This document shows positions 1 through 7,773 of a stretch of 51,324 nucleotides of DNA, piece by piece (position 1 is the stretch's first letter; each line of letters begins with the position of its first letter). The stretch spans positions 1 to 51,324 of the forward strand of contig JAETQY010000025.1 in the NCBI GenBank assembly GCA_021770445.1. Direction: 5' to 3'. A model generated the notes under the pieces. That model was given only the letters and a program-made list of their open reading frames with translations, did not search any database and was not told the DNA's origin. The position numbers and the translations under genes are program-made. Source of the stretch: Bacillota bacterium (GTDB lineage Bacteria; Bacillota; Clostridia; Oscillospirales; Oscillospiraceae).

Positions 1-761
1 CCGAAATACTTCTCCAGTTCAGCGCCGGAAATAATCACAGAAATATCCTCCTTTTTCTTTTCTTCACTCAAAATAGCGTCAATGGCGTCCGGGTTCAGCT
101 TGTTGTCCTTGTCCAGCTCCCGAAGCCGCTTGGCCTGCCCCTGGGACGGGGAGGACTGCTGGCCCTCAATGGAAACGGCGATGTACTTCTGGTGCTTGGG
201 CCGGATGCGGGAGATTTCCACGGCGGGGGTGAACGACAGCTTGCCAGCGTCCATAACCTCTTTCAGTTCGGGAACAAGGTCATTCAGCCAGAGATACCGC
301 TGGACGGTTTTCACGCTCATGCCGTTGCGCTGGCCCACGCTTTGCAGAGAGAGCTTGCCCGCCTCGTCATCGTCACCCCGCGCCCCCTGGTGCTTGATAG
401 CTTCATACTGCTGTTGCAGGGCCGCCGCCTTTTCGCTGGGCAGGAGTTTTTCACGGTGGCGCAGGTTGTCATCCGTCATAGCCAGGACAGCCTGATCGTC
501 CGTCATGTCGCGGATGATACAGGGCATATTCAAATACCCGGCCAGCTCACTGGCCCGCTGGCGGCGGTGGCCCGCAATAATTTCATAGCCCCCGCCCTCA
601 CGGGGACGCACCAGGGCGGGCTGGTTCACACCGCCGGAGCGGACGGACTCCACCAGCCCCTGCATTTCCGCATCGTCCCGCACACCAAAGGGATGATCCT
701 TGAACGGGTGGAGGTCGGAGAGGTTCAGATAGACGGAGCGCCCTTGCTGGGGGCGGCCCGC
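1..761 (-). CDS. ParB/RepB/Spo0J-like protein, core part (partial, frame -1 relative to its N-terminal part)
   Basis: Read on the minus strand, this frame encodes a ParB N-terminal nuclease-like domain beginning near L-N-L-S-D-L-H-P-F-K, with the motif I-I-A-G-H-R-R and then an HTH region (QSVGQRNGMSVKTVQRY). It runs off the left edge of the window, so the C-terminal tail is missing. The family is typical of Firmicutes conjugative elements, where one long protein carries a charged, proline-rich N-terminal tail followed by this core. Here the tail lies in another frame (725-1144) and the core frame is open only from 761. The core has no good start of its own: the first in-frame GTG (681-683) and ATG lie inside the conserved domain. 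Either a -1 frameshift joins the two or the gene is broken. Confident on family, unsure of function. Confidence 0.7.
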
Positions 762-1144
762 TTACCCTTGCCAGGGGCCTTGTCAGCCTTGGCCTTGGGA
801 GCGCGGCCACGGCCCGGTTTCTTCTCGCCAGCCTCCGGCGCGGCCCGGTCTGCCTTGGGCGGACGGCCCCGGCGGGGCTTCTTCTGCTCCGCTTCAATTT
901 CCTCCAGGGGCCGCTCCCATTCCTGCTTGGTGTACTCGCTAACGGAGCCAGCAGCGCCCTGCTCCGGGGGAGCCTCCGGCCCGGTCTTGTCAGCCTCCGC
1001 CCGCACGTCCGACAGGTCGATCACCTTGCCGGAGGGGGCGGGGCCGCCGTCCATGCCGGGGATCACCGCCTGTCCCGTCTGCTCCGGCGCAGGAGGGCCG
1101 CCCGGCGCTTCCGGCGTGGCGTTGGTCTTGGTTTCGTCTGCCAT
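725..1144 (-). CDS. N-terminal charged tail of the ParB-like protein (139 residues, ends early)
   Basis: The 139-residue product starts M-A-D-E-T-K, is rich in Pro, Lys, Glu and Ala, and has AT-hook-like repeats of the type R-G-R-P-P-K (about residues 90-125). It has no folded domain I recognise. The start is supported by AAGGAGG about 9 nt upstream (around 1153-1159). In related conjugative-element proteins such a tail leads straight into the ParB domain. Here the frame stops at 725-727, while the ParB domain continues in the -1 frame, open from 761. The overlap of about 35 nt contains a run of five C residues. This is either a programmed frameshift or an indel that inactivated the gene. Confidence 0.65.
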   Translation of the reverse strand: MADETKTNATPEAPGGPPAPEQTGQAVIPGMDGGPAPSGKVIDLSDVRAEADKTGPEAPPEQGAAGSVSEYTKQEWERPLEEIEAEQKKPRRGRPPKADRAAPEAGEKKPGRGRAPKAKADKAPGKGKRAAPSKGAPSI

Positions 1145-1221
1145 GCTTACAAATGCCTCCTTGTCTTGATTTTGGCCGCATACCCTGGCGGCCAGGGTTC
1201 AGGGATTTTCCGCCGCATACA

Positions 1222-1256
1222 AAAACACCGCCTATTGTCCCGTTAGGCGGTGTTTT
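1222..1256. terminator. Bidirectional terminator-like hairpin
   Basis: A perfect 13-bp inverted repeat, AAAACACCGCCTA and TAGGCGGTGTTTT, with a 9-nt loop. A-tract and T-tract flanks allow termination on either strand. It lies upstream of the ParB-like gene and downstream of the truncated KilA-N gene, separating the two transcription units. Nothing else is visible in 1145-1305. Confidence 0.6.
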
Positions 1257-1305
1257 GTGTAAGGTTGGTAGCACTTTTTTTGCTTCTTTTCCCTGTATGC
1301 CCTTG

Positions 1306-1692
1306 TCAAGTGATGTTTTCTTTTTCCCACAGATTCAAAAACGCCAATGTATGTCCACTCCGCAGCCAGCTCTGAATCACATATCCCGGTGTATCTTCGC
1401 AATGGGCCCGCACAATATCCGTCAAAGAAATATATCTGTCATTAGACCGTTGCTCCTGAAACACGGTCAGATTTTTACGGTCGACTCGTTTCAACACATC
1501 ATCTTTGCTGCGCTGATATCCTGCAAGAATAGAAAGCCTATAGTCGGGAATATCCTGATCCACAACAATCCGCTGGATAATCCTGTCCCGTTCATCGCAG
1601 GTAATAGCGTTTGATGCCACAAGATGCTCCAGCAGATTTCCAATTCCAATCAAATCCACCGGTTGGAGCTGCTTACCCTTATCTTCTGCCAC
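1306..1692 (-). pseudogene. KilA-N domain protein, copy A, truncated at the 3' end
   Basis: This is a shortened paralogue of the gene at 6570-7190. The two align from the start through the KilA-N motif Y-I-S-L-T-D-I-V to L-N-L-W-E-K-E-N. Copy A then stops after two unrelated residues, while copy B continues for about 80 residues through the rest of the KilA-N fold. Similarity at DNA level ends near 1317. The GTG at 1690-1692 is the likely start: it lies 8 nt after AAGAGG (1701-1706), whereas the GTG three codons upstream overlaps that site. KilA-N domains bind DNA in phage and mobile-element proteins; this copy has lost half of it and is probably non-functional. Confidence 0.65.
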
Positions 1693-1747
1693 ATGACTCA
1701 CCTCTTGGGTTTATTGTAGCAGATATTGCGGAAAATTGAAAGACGGA

Positions 1748-2101
1748 TTACACCTGGATCATTGCGGGGGATGCATAACGATTCTCTTTTCTCGGAGTGC
1801 CTGCCTTGTCATAGTCGATGTTGCAGCGAGCAGCTTTTTCAAATTGTACGTTCATGTAGGATTCCAAGCCAATGATTGCAATGTACTTAGAGTTCGAGAG
1901 GAGATGATCAACTGCAGCTCGGGTCCATTTTGCCTTTCCGGTCGGAGAAGGTATTTGTTTGGCGTAAAGCATATCTACTACTTTTCCCAAGCTGGCTCCA
2001 GCCAAGTAGTAGTCAAAAATCATGCGGACAGTTTCAGATTCGGTTTCCTTGATTTCCATGGTGCCGAGGGCAGTCAGGTTAAAACCATATGGTACTCTCA
2101 T
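1748..2101 (-). CDS. Free-standing recombinase (PF07508-type) DNA-binding domain protein, copy A
   Basis: The 117-residue product starts M-R-V-P-Y-G-F-N and matches the 'Recombinase' domain that follows the catalytic domain in large serine recombinases (YGF entry motif, V-R-M-I-F-D-Y-Y-L, I-P-S-P-T-G, and L-L-S-N-S-K-Y-I at about 75-82). The resolvase catalytic domain with its nucleophilic serine is absent. The start is real: AAGGAGAATCAAACATG gives a good ribosome-binding site, so this is not the tail of a longer gene. The KilA-N gene follows about 50 nt downstream in the same direction. It probably binds DNA without cutting, perhaps as a regulator or accessory factor of element recombination. 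A second copy is at 7246-7599. Confidence 0.7.
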   Translation of the reverse strand: MRVPYGFNLTALGTMEIKETESETVRMIFDYYLAGASLGKVVDMLYAKQIPSPTGKAKWTRAAVDHLLSNSKYIAIIGLESYMNVQFEKAARCNIDYDKAGTPRKENRYASPAMIQV

Positions 2102-2247
2102 GTTTGATTCTCCTTAAAAATAAAATTTCCCGTGTTTTTACCTCAGACCGAGATAAAACATAGGAATATGCCATAGATTATTTATCGCCTGTGGTCATTT
2201 CATACAATAATTTAGTCGCTGTTTTGTGCGTTTCGCAAAGAAAATAG

Positions 2248-2284
2248 CAAAACCCGAGTATAGTCATGCTATACTCGGGTTTTG
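2248..2284. terminator. Perfect hairpin terminator, copy A
   Basis: A 16-bp stem with a 5-nt loop (TCATG) and arms CAAAACCCGAGTATAG and CTATACTCGGGTTTTG, able to act in both directions. It lies about 150 bp upstream of the recombinase-domain gene. The matching hairpin of copy B (7737-7773) differs at three stem positions, each compensated on the other arm, so the structure appears to be conserved. The rest of 2102-2395 shows a short motif shared with copy B (GATAAAACATAGGAATA, near 2151-2167) and no gene. Confidence 0.75.
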
Positions 2285-2395
2285 TCTAATTTGGCAGAGG
2301 CGAACACTTTCGATGCCCGACAGTGCTGAACGCCGCATACGCAAAAAACCTAACCGTAGCAATATCATTCTTTATTTATGGGTCTTGCCCTCACT

Positions 2396-3424
2396 CTAAT
2401 CCGCCGCTCCCTGCTCCATGGCAAGAAAACGGTCATAATCGCTTTCATACAGCCGATCCTGAATGATCCGGTACCGCTCAAATTCACTCTCCGCATGGGC
2501 CTTGGCAATCTCAGCGGTAATCGTCCCGGCATTCGTCAAAATTTCCCGATCATCCGCCATCAGGAAAATATCCAGCCGTTTCGCCCAATCCTCCATCGTC
2601 ATGGGGATATGACGTCTGGCCCGATCCTCCGCCAGGTCGAGGTAAGCTGACACAATGCGTTCCAATGAGTACAGTTCATCCTCTGTCAGATAGTTCTTCG
2701 CAATGGAAACGTCACTTTTCATGATTTTTCCGAGCGGCGCTTCTTTCCAGGAGGTCAGCCCCATATGCGGCCGATCCGCGTCAGCCCGGCAGTATATCAC
2801 CTCGGCAGCGGTGTGTCCATGGACGGCGAAATGCATCTTATTCTGCACCTTGGCGAAAAACTCCTTGGTCGTTTTCGCTGTTCTGTCGTAGTCAATAGCC
2901 GTGGCATAAATATCAGTTATCTTTTGATAGAATTTCCGCTCAGACAGCCGGATTTCCCGTATCTTTTCCAGCTGCTCCTCAAAATATTTCTCTGTCAGGA
3001 CGGTGCCGCCATTCTTCAGCCGCTCTTCATCCATGACCCAGCCCTTGATCGTGTAGTCCTTGACAATGGCGTTGGCCCACTTGCGAAACTGAACCGCACG
3101 CTCATTATTCACTTTGAAGCCGACAGCGATGATAGCCTGGAGATTGTAGTGATTTGTATTGTATCGCTTTCCGTCAGCGGCAGTTATTAAGTATTTCTTA
3201 ATAACTGACTGTTCCTCCAATTCACTGTCCGCGAAAATCGTTTTTAAATGCTGGTTAATCGCTGAGACGGAGACCCCATACAGTGTAGCCATCATCTTTT
3301 GAGTCAGCCAGATGTTTTCGTCCTCATAACGCATCTCGAAGCTCTCTGTGCTATCCCCGGTGGAGGCCACAAAGGTAAGATACTCAGCGGCGCTGGAACG
3401 GATCGTGATCTCATTTTTCTTCAT
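2396..3424 (-). CDS. RhuM family protein
   Basis: The 342-residue product has the RhuM family layout: an N-terminal block I-W-L-T-Q-K-M-M-A-T-L-Y-G with a helix-turn-helix-like stretch, then Y-N-L-Q-A-I-I-A-V-G-F-K-V, and a C-terminal helical half with the motif P-H-M-G-L-T-S-W. RhuM was named from a Salmonella pathogenicity island. Its molecular activity is not established, and homologues are frequent on genomic islands next to restriction or other defence genes. The start has a good site (AGGAGAACATATG). It is the last gene of an operon after the helicase and DUF2290 genes, 80 bp downstream, with a dyad (3446-3461) in the gap that could regulate it separately. It may bind DNA, but the role here is inferred only from neighbourhood. 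Confidence 0.8.
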   Translation of the reverse strand: MKKNEITIRSSAAEYLTFVASTGDSTESFEMRYEDENIWLTQKMMATLYGVSVSAINQHLKTIFADSELEEQSVIKKYLITAADGKRYNTNHYNLQAIIAVGFKVNNERAVQFRKWANAIVKDYTIKGWVMDEERLKNGGTVLTEKYFEEQLEKIREIRLSERKFYQKITDIYATAIDYDRTAKTTKEFFAKVQNKMHFAVHGHTAAEVIYCRADADRPHMGLTSWKEAPLGKIMKSDVSIAKNYLTEDELYSLERIVSAYLDLAEDRARRHIPMTMEDWAKRLDIFLMADDREILTNAGTITAEIAKAHAESEFERYRIIQDRLYESDYDRFLAMEQGAAD

Positions 3425-3445
3425 ATGTTCTCCTGTTGTATGAAA

Positions 3446-3461
3446 CGGACATGTGTGTCCG
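3446..3461. promoter_or_regulatory. CGGACA-TGTG-TGTCCG inverted repeat upstream of the RhuM gene
   Basis: A perfect 6-bp inverted repeat with a 4-bp spacer, 22 bp before the RhuM start codon. It is either a protein-binding dyad or a small hairpin covering the leader. I see no clear promoter in the 80-bp gap. Confidence 0.4.
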
Positions 3462-3505
3462 AAAATTAAGTTCCGTATCCCTTGCGGTTCTGAGAGAAAA
3501 CCCCA

Positions 3506-4168
3506 TTAATCTCTATATATAGGCGTATTGACATGTATGAATTCGCGTTCCTCCGGAAAAATACTCTCAGCAAACTCGGTCTTAAACTGAGGAAGATATG
3601 ATTTGGAACTGGCAGAATGATAGAAATTTGCGATGATAAATGAAATAAACTGATAAGGAGTTAGTGGGGAAGAAACAGGTATCCTGCAGTTTTCATATTG
3701 TCCCAAAGTTAAGTGAGAAGCTGGATGATCGAGAGGACGGCAAGCCTCGGTATCGAAGTCAAATCGAATTGGAACAGTAACTATTCGACGATCAAGAATA
3801 TCCACATATAGCTCGTCTTCTTCATATAATTCCGGCTCATTTTGAAAAGCAATCAAATCCGGAGCAGGAAAATAGGTTAAACGATGCGTAATGATCTGGT
3901 TATCAGAAAATCTGTACAGCAATGTTAAGAGCGCACCATCTATCATTTTAATGTTATATATTTTTTTCTCTAATGCAGCCTGATACATTTCAGCGTATGT
4001 TATGCTTTTCAAAAAAATAGAGTAATCTTTTCCGGAAACACCAATATCAGTAATATTATGCGGACAGTCGATTATTGATGGGAAATTCTGTGCATCACAA
4101 AGTCCAGACTTAATAAGCGCTCCCGTTAATGATGTCAACTGATTATATATGTCTCGTGGCCTAAGCAT
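3506..4168 (-). CDS. DUF2290 domain protein
   Basis: The 220-residue product matches the DUF2290 family: M-L-R-P-R-D-I near the start, F-D-F-D at about 140, and the distinctive block H-P-A-S-H-L-T-L-G-Q-Y-E-N-C-R-I-P at about 149-165 followed by S-P-L-T-P-Y-Q-F. No catalytic function is known to me for this family, and no membrane segment or signal peptide is visible. The start codon lies 1 nt after the helicase stop codon (TGA-T-ATG), so the two proteins are probably translationally coupled and work together. H-P-x-S-H-L and Y-E-N-C-R are the conserved candidates for an active or binding site. Codon use is AT-richer than the surrounding chromosome, as for the helicase, which fits horizontal transfer. 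Confidence 0.8.
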   Translation of the reverse strand: MLRPRDIYNQLTSLTGALIKSGLCDAQNFPSIIDCPHNITDIGVSGKDYSIFLKSITYAEMYQAALEKKIYNIKMIDGALLTLLYRFSDNQIITHRLTYFPAPDLIAFQNEPELYEEDELYVDILDRRIVTVPIRFDFDTEACRPLDHPASHLTLGQYENCRIPVSSPLTPYQFISFIIANFYHSASSKSYLPQFKTEFAESIFPEEREFIHVNTPIYRD

Positions 4169-4169
4169 A

Positions 4170-6326
4170 TCATCCCTGCTTTTTGTCTAGAAGTTTACGG
4201 AGTTTATCCACCTGTTCTTCACCCAAATCTTCTAAGAAAATTTGTCCACTTTCCAAATCAGCTATCAGCCCGGCCATATTATTTTGACCGCTTCGAATGC
4301 GAGCTTTTTCTGCTTCACTCATATCTCGATTGACAACGTTCATATGGTCGCGTTGACTTTGCGTCGGATACGTGAAGTCTAGTGTAAAATTGTGAGCCTT
4401 GACTTGCTCGTATTCAGAAATAAGCCCATCCATGCTCTCGCCGACTCCGAGAACACGAACCCACGCTTTACTTCTGGTGATAGCTGTAAACAACTGATTT
4501 CGCAGTTTAGCAAGATCGAACGCAGAGTCAAAACAAACCTGTGCGTTTACAACATACACCATTGCAGCCTCGTTTCCTTTTGCACGATATATCCCAGTAA
4601 AAGCAACAGAGTCGTTATCGCTTGCAAAGAAGACATCAGGTGCGGTATCAACTCCAGCAGTATGAGAAGCAATCCCCTCTTGGAACAACAACGCTCTAAT
4701 TGGGGCTACAATTTTTTTCGTGGTCAATGGATTAGGATTAATAACAATGATATCGTCTGGCCGCAGTTCATCATTTACTAAGTTTTTCTTAATCTCGTTT
4801 GCAACCCATCTATCCTGATCTTCTTGTGTCTTGAATGATTTAAAAACAATTAAATCATCAATATTGGAGTGCTTCTCCAGGAATTCAGGGCTTGAAGCTG
4901 GAGTTCTTTGCAGAACAACTCGATGGCCATCCTCTAAACGCCCCTCTGCTACTTCGTACCCTATATCACTCCACAAACTGCTTTGGTCGAACATTTGCAC
5001 TAATCCTGACTTCCCGTGAGTATCAGGTTTTCTATAAATACCAAAACCTAAGGCGTGTGCTGTAACTAAAGCGGGGCGAGAATTCCTATAACACTTTTCC
5101 AGAATAATATCTTGCTGAGGGCGTCCATCCTCATATGGTGCAAATTTAACTCTCGGCGTACCGTCTGTCCCTGCTCCAAATATTATTTCAGGGGAAGGCA
5201 GCGATTGTATCCTAAGATTCTGGAGTTCATCATAAGCGTAGACCAACCGTTTTGGCTCATTTAACATTTCATAACAAAGCCTCAAAAACGCAGGGGAAAA
5301 GTCTTGCGCTTCATCAACAAGAATAACATCGTACAAAGGTTCAGTAGACAATGCCTCCCGCAGTGCTTTCTCACACACTTCCCCAAATGGATCATTTCTG
5401 CCATATTTGTCACGTGCAGTCATAAAATCGCAATATTCAACATTGTTTGCTTCACAGAAAGTATAGTAAAGGCCTTTTCGCTCACCACCTCCCGGAGCAC
5501 CCCATGCATGAATAATGTTTATATTATCCCAATCCGGCTCATCACTCGTCTGTTCAATATAAAATGTGTTAATTAACTGTCTAAATTGTCCTTTGAGAGA
5601 ACGCGTATTGAAAGTTACCGCAATCTTCCACTCAGGATGTTGGGCATGCAGATATGCCGCTTTCAAGGCCAGCACAATGGTTTTGCCGGAACCGGCTAAG
5701 CCACGAATGCGCTGAACGCCATCCACAGTTTCAATAACAGCCCTGCTTTGCTGGTTGTCCAAATTCGCTATAGAATCTTCAAGCTGCCGAATCTTTGCGC
5801 CACGTGATTGCGGATTTACAATCTCTCTTTTCTTTTTTCCTTTTCTAATGGTCGAGATTGCTTGTAAAACTGATACCACTTTGGAGTAATTTGAGTTATC
5901 TTCCCACTTACACTGCTTTAATGCCTCTTCTAATTCTTTTTCATTGGTGCAAAGAGGATAGTCCTCATCATGCTGAGGACAACGAGCCAGTCCAGGTGCA
6001 AAGGTAACGACAAAAATATTAACACAAAGTGTTCTTCTGTTTACAAGTTGCTTATAGCCTTTAAGTTTTGCTTCAATTTTATTTGCACAGTCATCTTGGT
6101 CATTTTCATATCCGTCATAGTTTTTACCCTCAATAAGATTAAATGCAACAATTCCCATAGTGGGAGATATTAAGAGAGCATCGATCGGATATGCGCCATC
6201 TACAGTCCCAATAATTGGATAACCAATATATAGATACCCCTCAATTTCCGCATATTTTTGAAAAAAGTCCTTTATTGACTCAGAGGCAGTAGGCTTATTT
6301 GTAGTTCCAGTAACTATCGTAACCAT
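4170..6326 (-). CDS. UvrD-like superfamily 1 helicase with N-terminal NERD-like region
   Basis: The product is 718 residues from the ATG at 6324-6326. This start is preferred because AAGGAG lies 7 nt upstream; an in-frame GTG at 6362 has no such site. The N-terminal 100 residues resemble a NERD nuclease-like region (I-D-A-L-L-I-S-P, then N-L-I-E-G-K, then a helix with K-Q-L). The helicase core follows: Walker A G-L-A-G-S-G-K-T at about 209-216, Walker B V-D-E-A-Q-D-F at about 337-343, an arginine-rich motif IV region (C-Y-R-N-S-R-P), motif V F-T-G-I-Y-R-A-K-G-N-E, and motif VI T-A-I-T-R-S-K at about 615-621. Likely acts on DNA with ATP hydrolysis. It is coupled to the DUF2290 gene and followed by RhuM. 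The combination resembles helicase-nuclease phage defence operons, but I cannot match it to a named system. Confidence 0.8.
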   Translation of the reverse strand: MVTIVTGTTNKPTASESIKDFFQKYAEIEGYLYIGYPIIGTVDGAYPIDALLISPTMGIVAFNLIEGKNYDGYENDQDDCANKIEAKLKGYKQLVNRRTLCVNIFVVTFAPGLARCPQHDEDYPLCTNEKELEEALKQCKWEDNSNYSKVVSVLQAISTIRKGKKKREIVNPQSRGAKIRQLEDSIANLDNQQSRAVIETVDGVQRIRGLAGSGKTIVLALKAAYLHAQHPEWKIAVTFNTRSLKGQFRQLINTFYIEQTSDEPDWDNINIIHAWGAPGGGERKGLYYTFCEANNVEYCDFMTARDKYGRNDPFGEVCEKALREALSTEPLYDVILVDEAQDFSPAFLRLCYEMLNEPKRLVYAYDELQNLRIQSLPSPEIIFGAGTDGTPRVKFAPYEDGRPQQDIILEKCYRNSRPALVTAHALGFGIYRKPDTHGKSGLVQMFDQSSLWSDIGYEVAEGRLEDGHRVVLQRTPASSPEFLEKHSNIDDLIVFKSFKTQEDQDRWVANEIKKNLVNDELRPDDIIVINPNPLTTKKIVAPIRALLFQEGIASHTAGVDTAPDVFFASDNDSVAFTGIYRAKGNEAAMVYVVNAQVCFDSAFDLAKLRNQLFTAITRSKAWVRVLGVGESMDGLISEYEQVKAHNFTLDFTYPTQSQRDHMNVVNRDMSEAEKARIRSGQNNMAGLIADLESGQIFLEDLGEEQVDKLRKLLDKKQG

Positions 6327-6398
6327 AACTGAACTCCTTGAATTAAATTTCGATGTGGACACATTTTATTATATCACAGAAATAGAAACCCGCAATCT

Positions 6399-6548
6399 CT
6401 AATTCAGAAAAAGGGCCAACGCACCTTTGATCTCCGCGCGTTCCAGCACCGCCCTGCACTCTTAGGCAGTATGCCGCTCCATCCACTCCGCACCAAAGCC
6501 AATCTCGCTGACCACTAGGTCAGTCTTACCAAGTCTGCGGTATTTCAC
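6399..6548 (-). pseudogene. Aldo/keto reductase N-terminal fragment
   Basis: Read from a GTG at 6546-6548, the minus strand encodes V-K-Y-R-R-L-G-K-T-D-L-V-V-S-E-I-G-F-G, then A-E-W-M-E-R-H-T-A, an in-frame TAA, and E-C-R-A-V-L-E-R-A-E-I-K-G. This is the start of an aldo/keto reductase (the first beta strand and helix). It is interrupted by a stop and ends at 6399, where the family normally continues for about 300 residues. It is a decayed remnant of a metabolic gene caught in the island between the helicase operon and KilA-N copy B. Confidence 0.65.
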
Positions 6549-6569
6549 TCCTCAATTATTGTTTATATC

Positions 6570-7190
6570 CTATTTTAGCTGCTTTCGCCCTAATGATAAT
6601 TTCAACAGCAACATTTTAAACTCAGGTACAAGCCATGAAGCAAATTCGCAGGCAATCATTGGATGGGCAAAGGTTCCGCCAGATTTTCCTTGCTTTGAAA
6701 TAATACCAATTGCTTTTGTTTGTTCAATCCACAATTTGGGGGTTAGAGTAAAGGATGCGGCCTTCTTTTTCTCCAGGAGTTCTTTGTAACCGTCTTCCCA
6801 GTAATCGGGGTTATTTTCCTTTTCCCACAGATTCAAGAACGCCAAAGTATTTCCACTTCGAAGCCAACTCTGAATGACATATCCTGGTGCATCATCACTG
6901 TGTACCCGTACCAGTTCCGTTAAGGAAATATAACTTTCGACGGGTTTACGGCACTGCGGAGCAGTTGGAGTTTTCTGTGTTGCCCGCTCCAACACCTCAT
7001 CTTTGCTGCGCTGATATCCTGCAAGAATGGAAAGCTTATAGTCAGGAATATCTTGATCCGCTACAATATGCTGTGTGATCCAGTCCCGTTCTCCACAGGA
7101 AATAATATCTTTCACTATGGGGTCTTCCAACAAATTACCTATACCAACTAAATCCACCGGTTGGAGTTGCTTGCCCTTATCTTTTGCCAC
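6570..7190 (-). CDS. KilA-N domain protein, copy B (complete)
   Basis: The product is about 206 residues from the GTG at 7188-7190, which lies 8 nt after AAGGGG; the GTG three codons earlier overlaps that site. The first 85 residues form a conserved helical region (Q-L-Q-P-V-D-L-V-G-I-G-N-L-L) of unknown function, possibly SHOCT-like. A KilA-N DNA-binding domain follows at about 90-200, with Y-I-S-L-T-E-L-V, V-I-Q-S-W-L-R-S, F-L-N-L-W-E, G-G-T-F-A-H-P and E-F-A-S-W-L-V-P-E-F. KilA-N proteins occur in phages and mobile elements as DNA-binding regulators or antirepressors. It lies 47 bp downstream of the recombinase-domain gene in the same direction. A truncated paralogue lies at 1306-1692. Confidence 0.8.
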   Translation of the reverse strand: MAKDKGKQLQPVDLVGIGNLLEDPIVKDIISCGERDWITQHIVADQDIPDYKLSILAGYQRSKDEVLERATQKTPTAPQCRKPVESYISLTELVRVHSDDAPGYVIQSWLRSGNTLAFLNLWEKENNPDYWEDGYKELLEKKKAASFTLTPKLWIEQTKAIGIISKQGKSGGTFAHPMIACEFASWLVPEFKMLLLKLSLGRKQLK

Positions 7191-7245
7191 ATGACTCACC
7201 CCTTGAGTCTATTGTAGCAGATATTGTGGAAAATTGAAAGATAGA

Positions 7246-7599
7246 TTACATCAGTGTCATAGCAGGGGAAACATATCGAGTCTCTTTTCTTGGTGCACCT
7301 ACCTTGTCGAAGTCAATATTGCAACGGGCGGATTTTTCAAATTGTACGCTCATATAGGATTCCAAGCCAACGATAGCAATGTACTTGGAGTTTGAAAGCA
7401 GATGATCAATTGCAGCCCGAGTCCATTTGGTCTTTCCTGTTGGAGAAGGTATTTGTTTGGCGTAGAGCATATCCACTACCTTCCCCAGACTGGCTCCAGC
7501 CAAGTAGTAGTCAAAAATTATCTGAACTACTTTAGCTTCGTTTTCTATAATTTCAAAGGAACCGATAGAGGTCAGATGAAAAGCATAGGGTATTCTCAT
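7246..7599 (-). CDS. Free-standing recombinase (PF07508-type) DNA-binding domain protein, copy B
   Basis: This 117-residue paralogue of 1748-2101 has the same length and the same motifs (M-R-I-P-Y-A-F-H, V-V-Q-I-I-F-D-Y-Y-L, I-P-S-P-T-G-K-T-K-W, L-L-S-N-S-K-Y-I). It too has only the DNA-binding 'Recombinase' domain of large serine recombinases and no catalytic domain. Its start follows AGGAGGAATTAAACATG, a strong ribosome-binding site. Upstream lie the hairpin at 7737-7773 and then the tRNA-Leu gene. Because both copies keep full length and a good start, this is probably a functional small protein and not a recombinase fragment. It probably forms an operon with the KilA-N gene. Confidence 0.75.
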   Translation of the reverse strand: MRIPYAFHLTSIGSFEIIENEAKVVQIIFDYYLAGASLGKVVDMLYAKQIPSPTGKTKWTRAAIDHLLSNSKYIAIVGLESYMSVQFEKSARCNIDFDKVGAPRKETRYVSPAMTLM

Positions 7600-7736
7600 G
7601 TTTAATTCCTCCTAAAAATTAAAAATCCTATGTCAAACCTCCAATCAGGAGATAAAACATAGGAATAGAAGATATTTTATTTCTTTGATTTGTTGCTTCT
7701 GCATAATATGAAGGCAGCTATTTTATGTAAAAATTA

Positions 7737-7773
7737 CAAAACCTGTGCATAGTAACCCTATGCACAGGTTTTG
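7737..7773. terminator. Perfect hairpin terminator, copy B, at the tRNA-Leu/island junction
   Basis: A 16-bp stem with a 5-nt loop and arms CAAAACCTGTGCATAG and CTATGCACAGGTTTTG. It starts 8 nt after the tRNA-Leu 3' end on the minus strand and is followed by T-rich sequence, so it terminates the tRNA transcript. It is the counterpart of 2248-2284, with three compensated base-pair changes. The rest of 7600-7736 shows no gene. Confidence 0.8.

Noticed and set aside
192..1169. Plus-strand frame of 325 codons over the ParB region
   Set aside because: Antisense to recognisable ParB motifs and of biased composition.
2286..2340. Possible tRNA 3' fragment right of hairpin A (minus strand ends CTCTGCCA)
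   Set aside because: It ends in CCA, but no T-stem or acceptor pairing can be drawn and it matches neither tRNA-Leu here.
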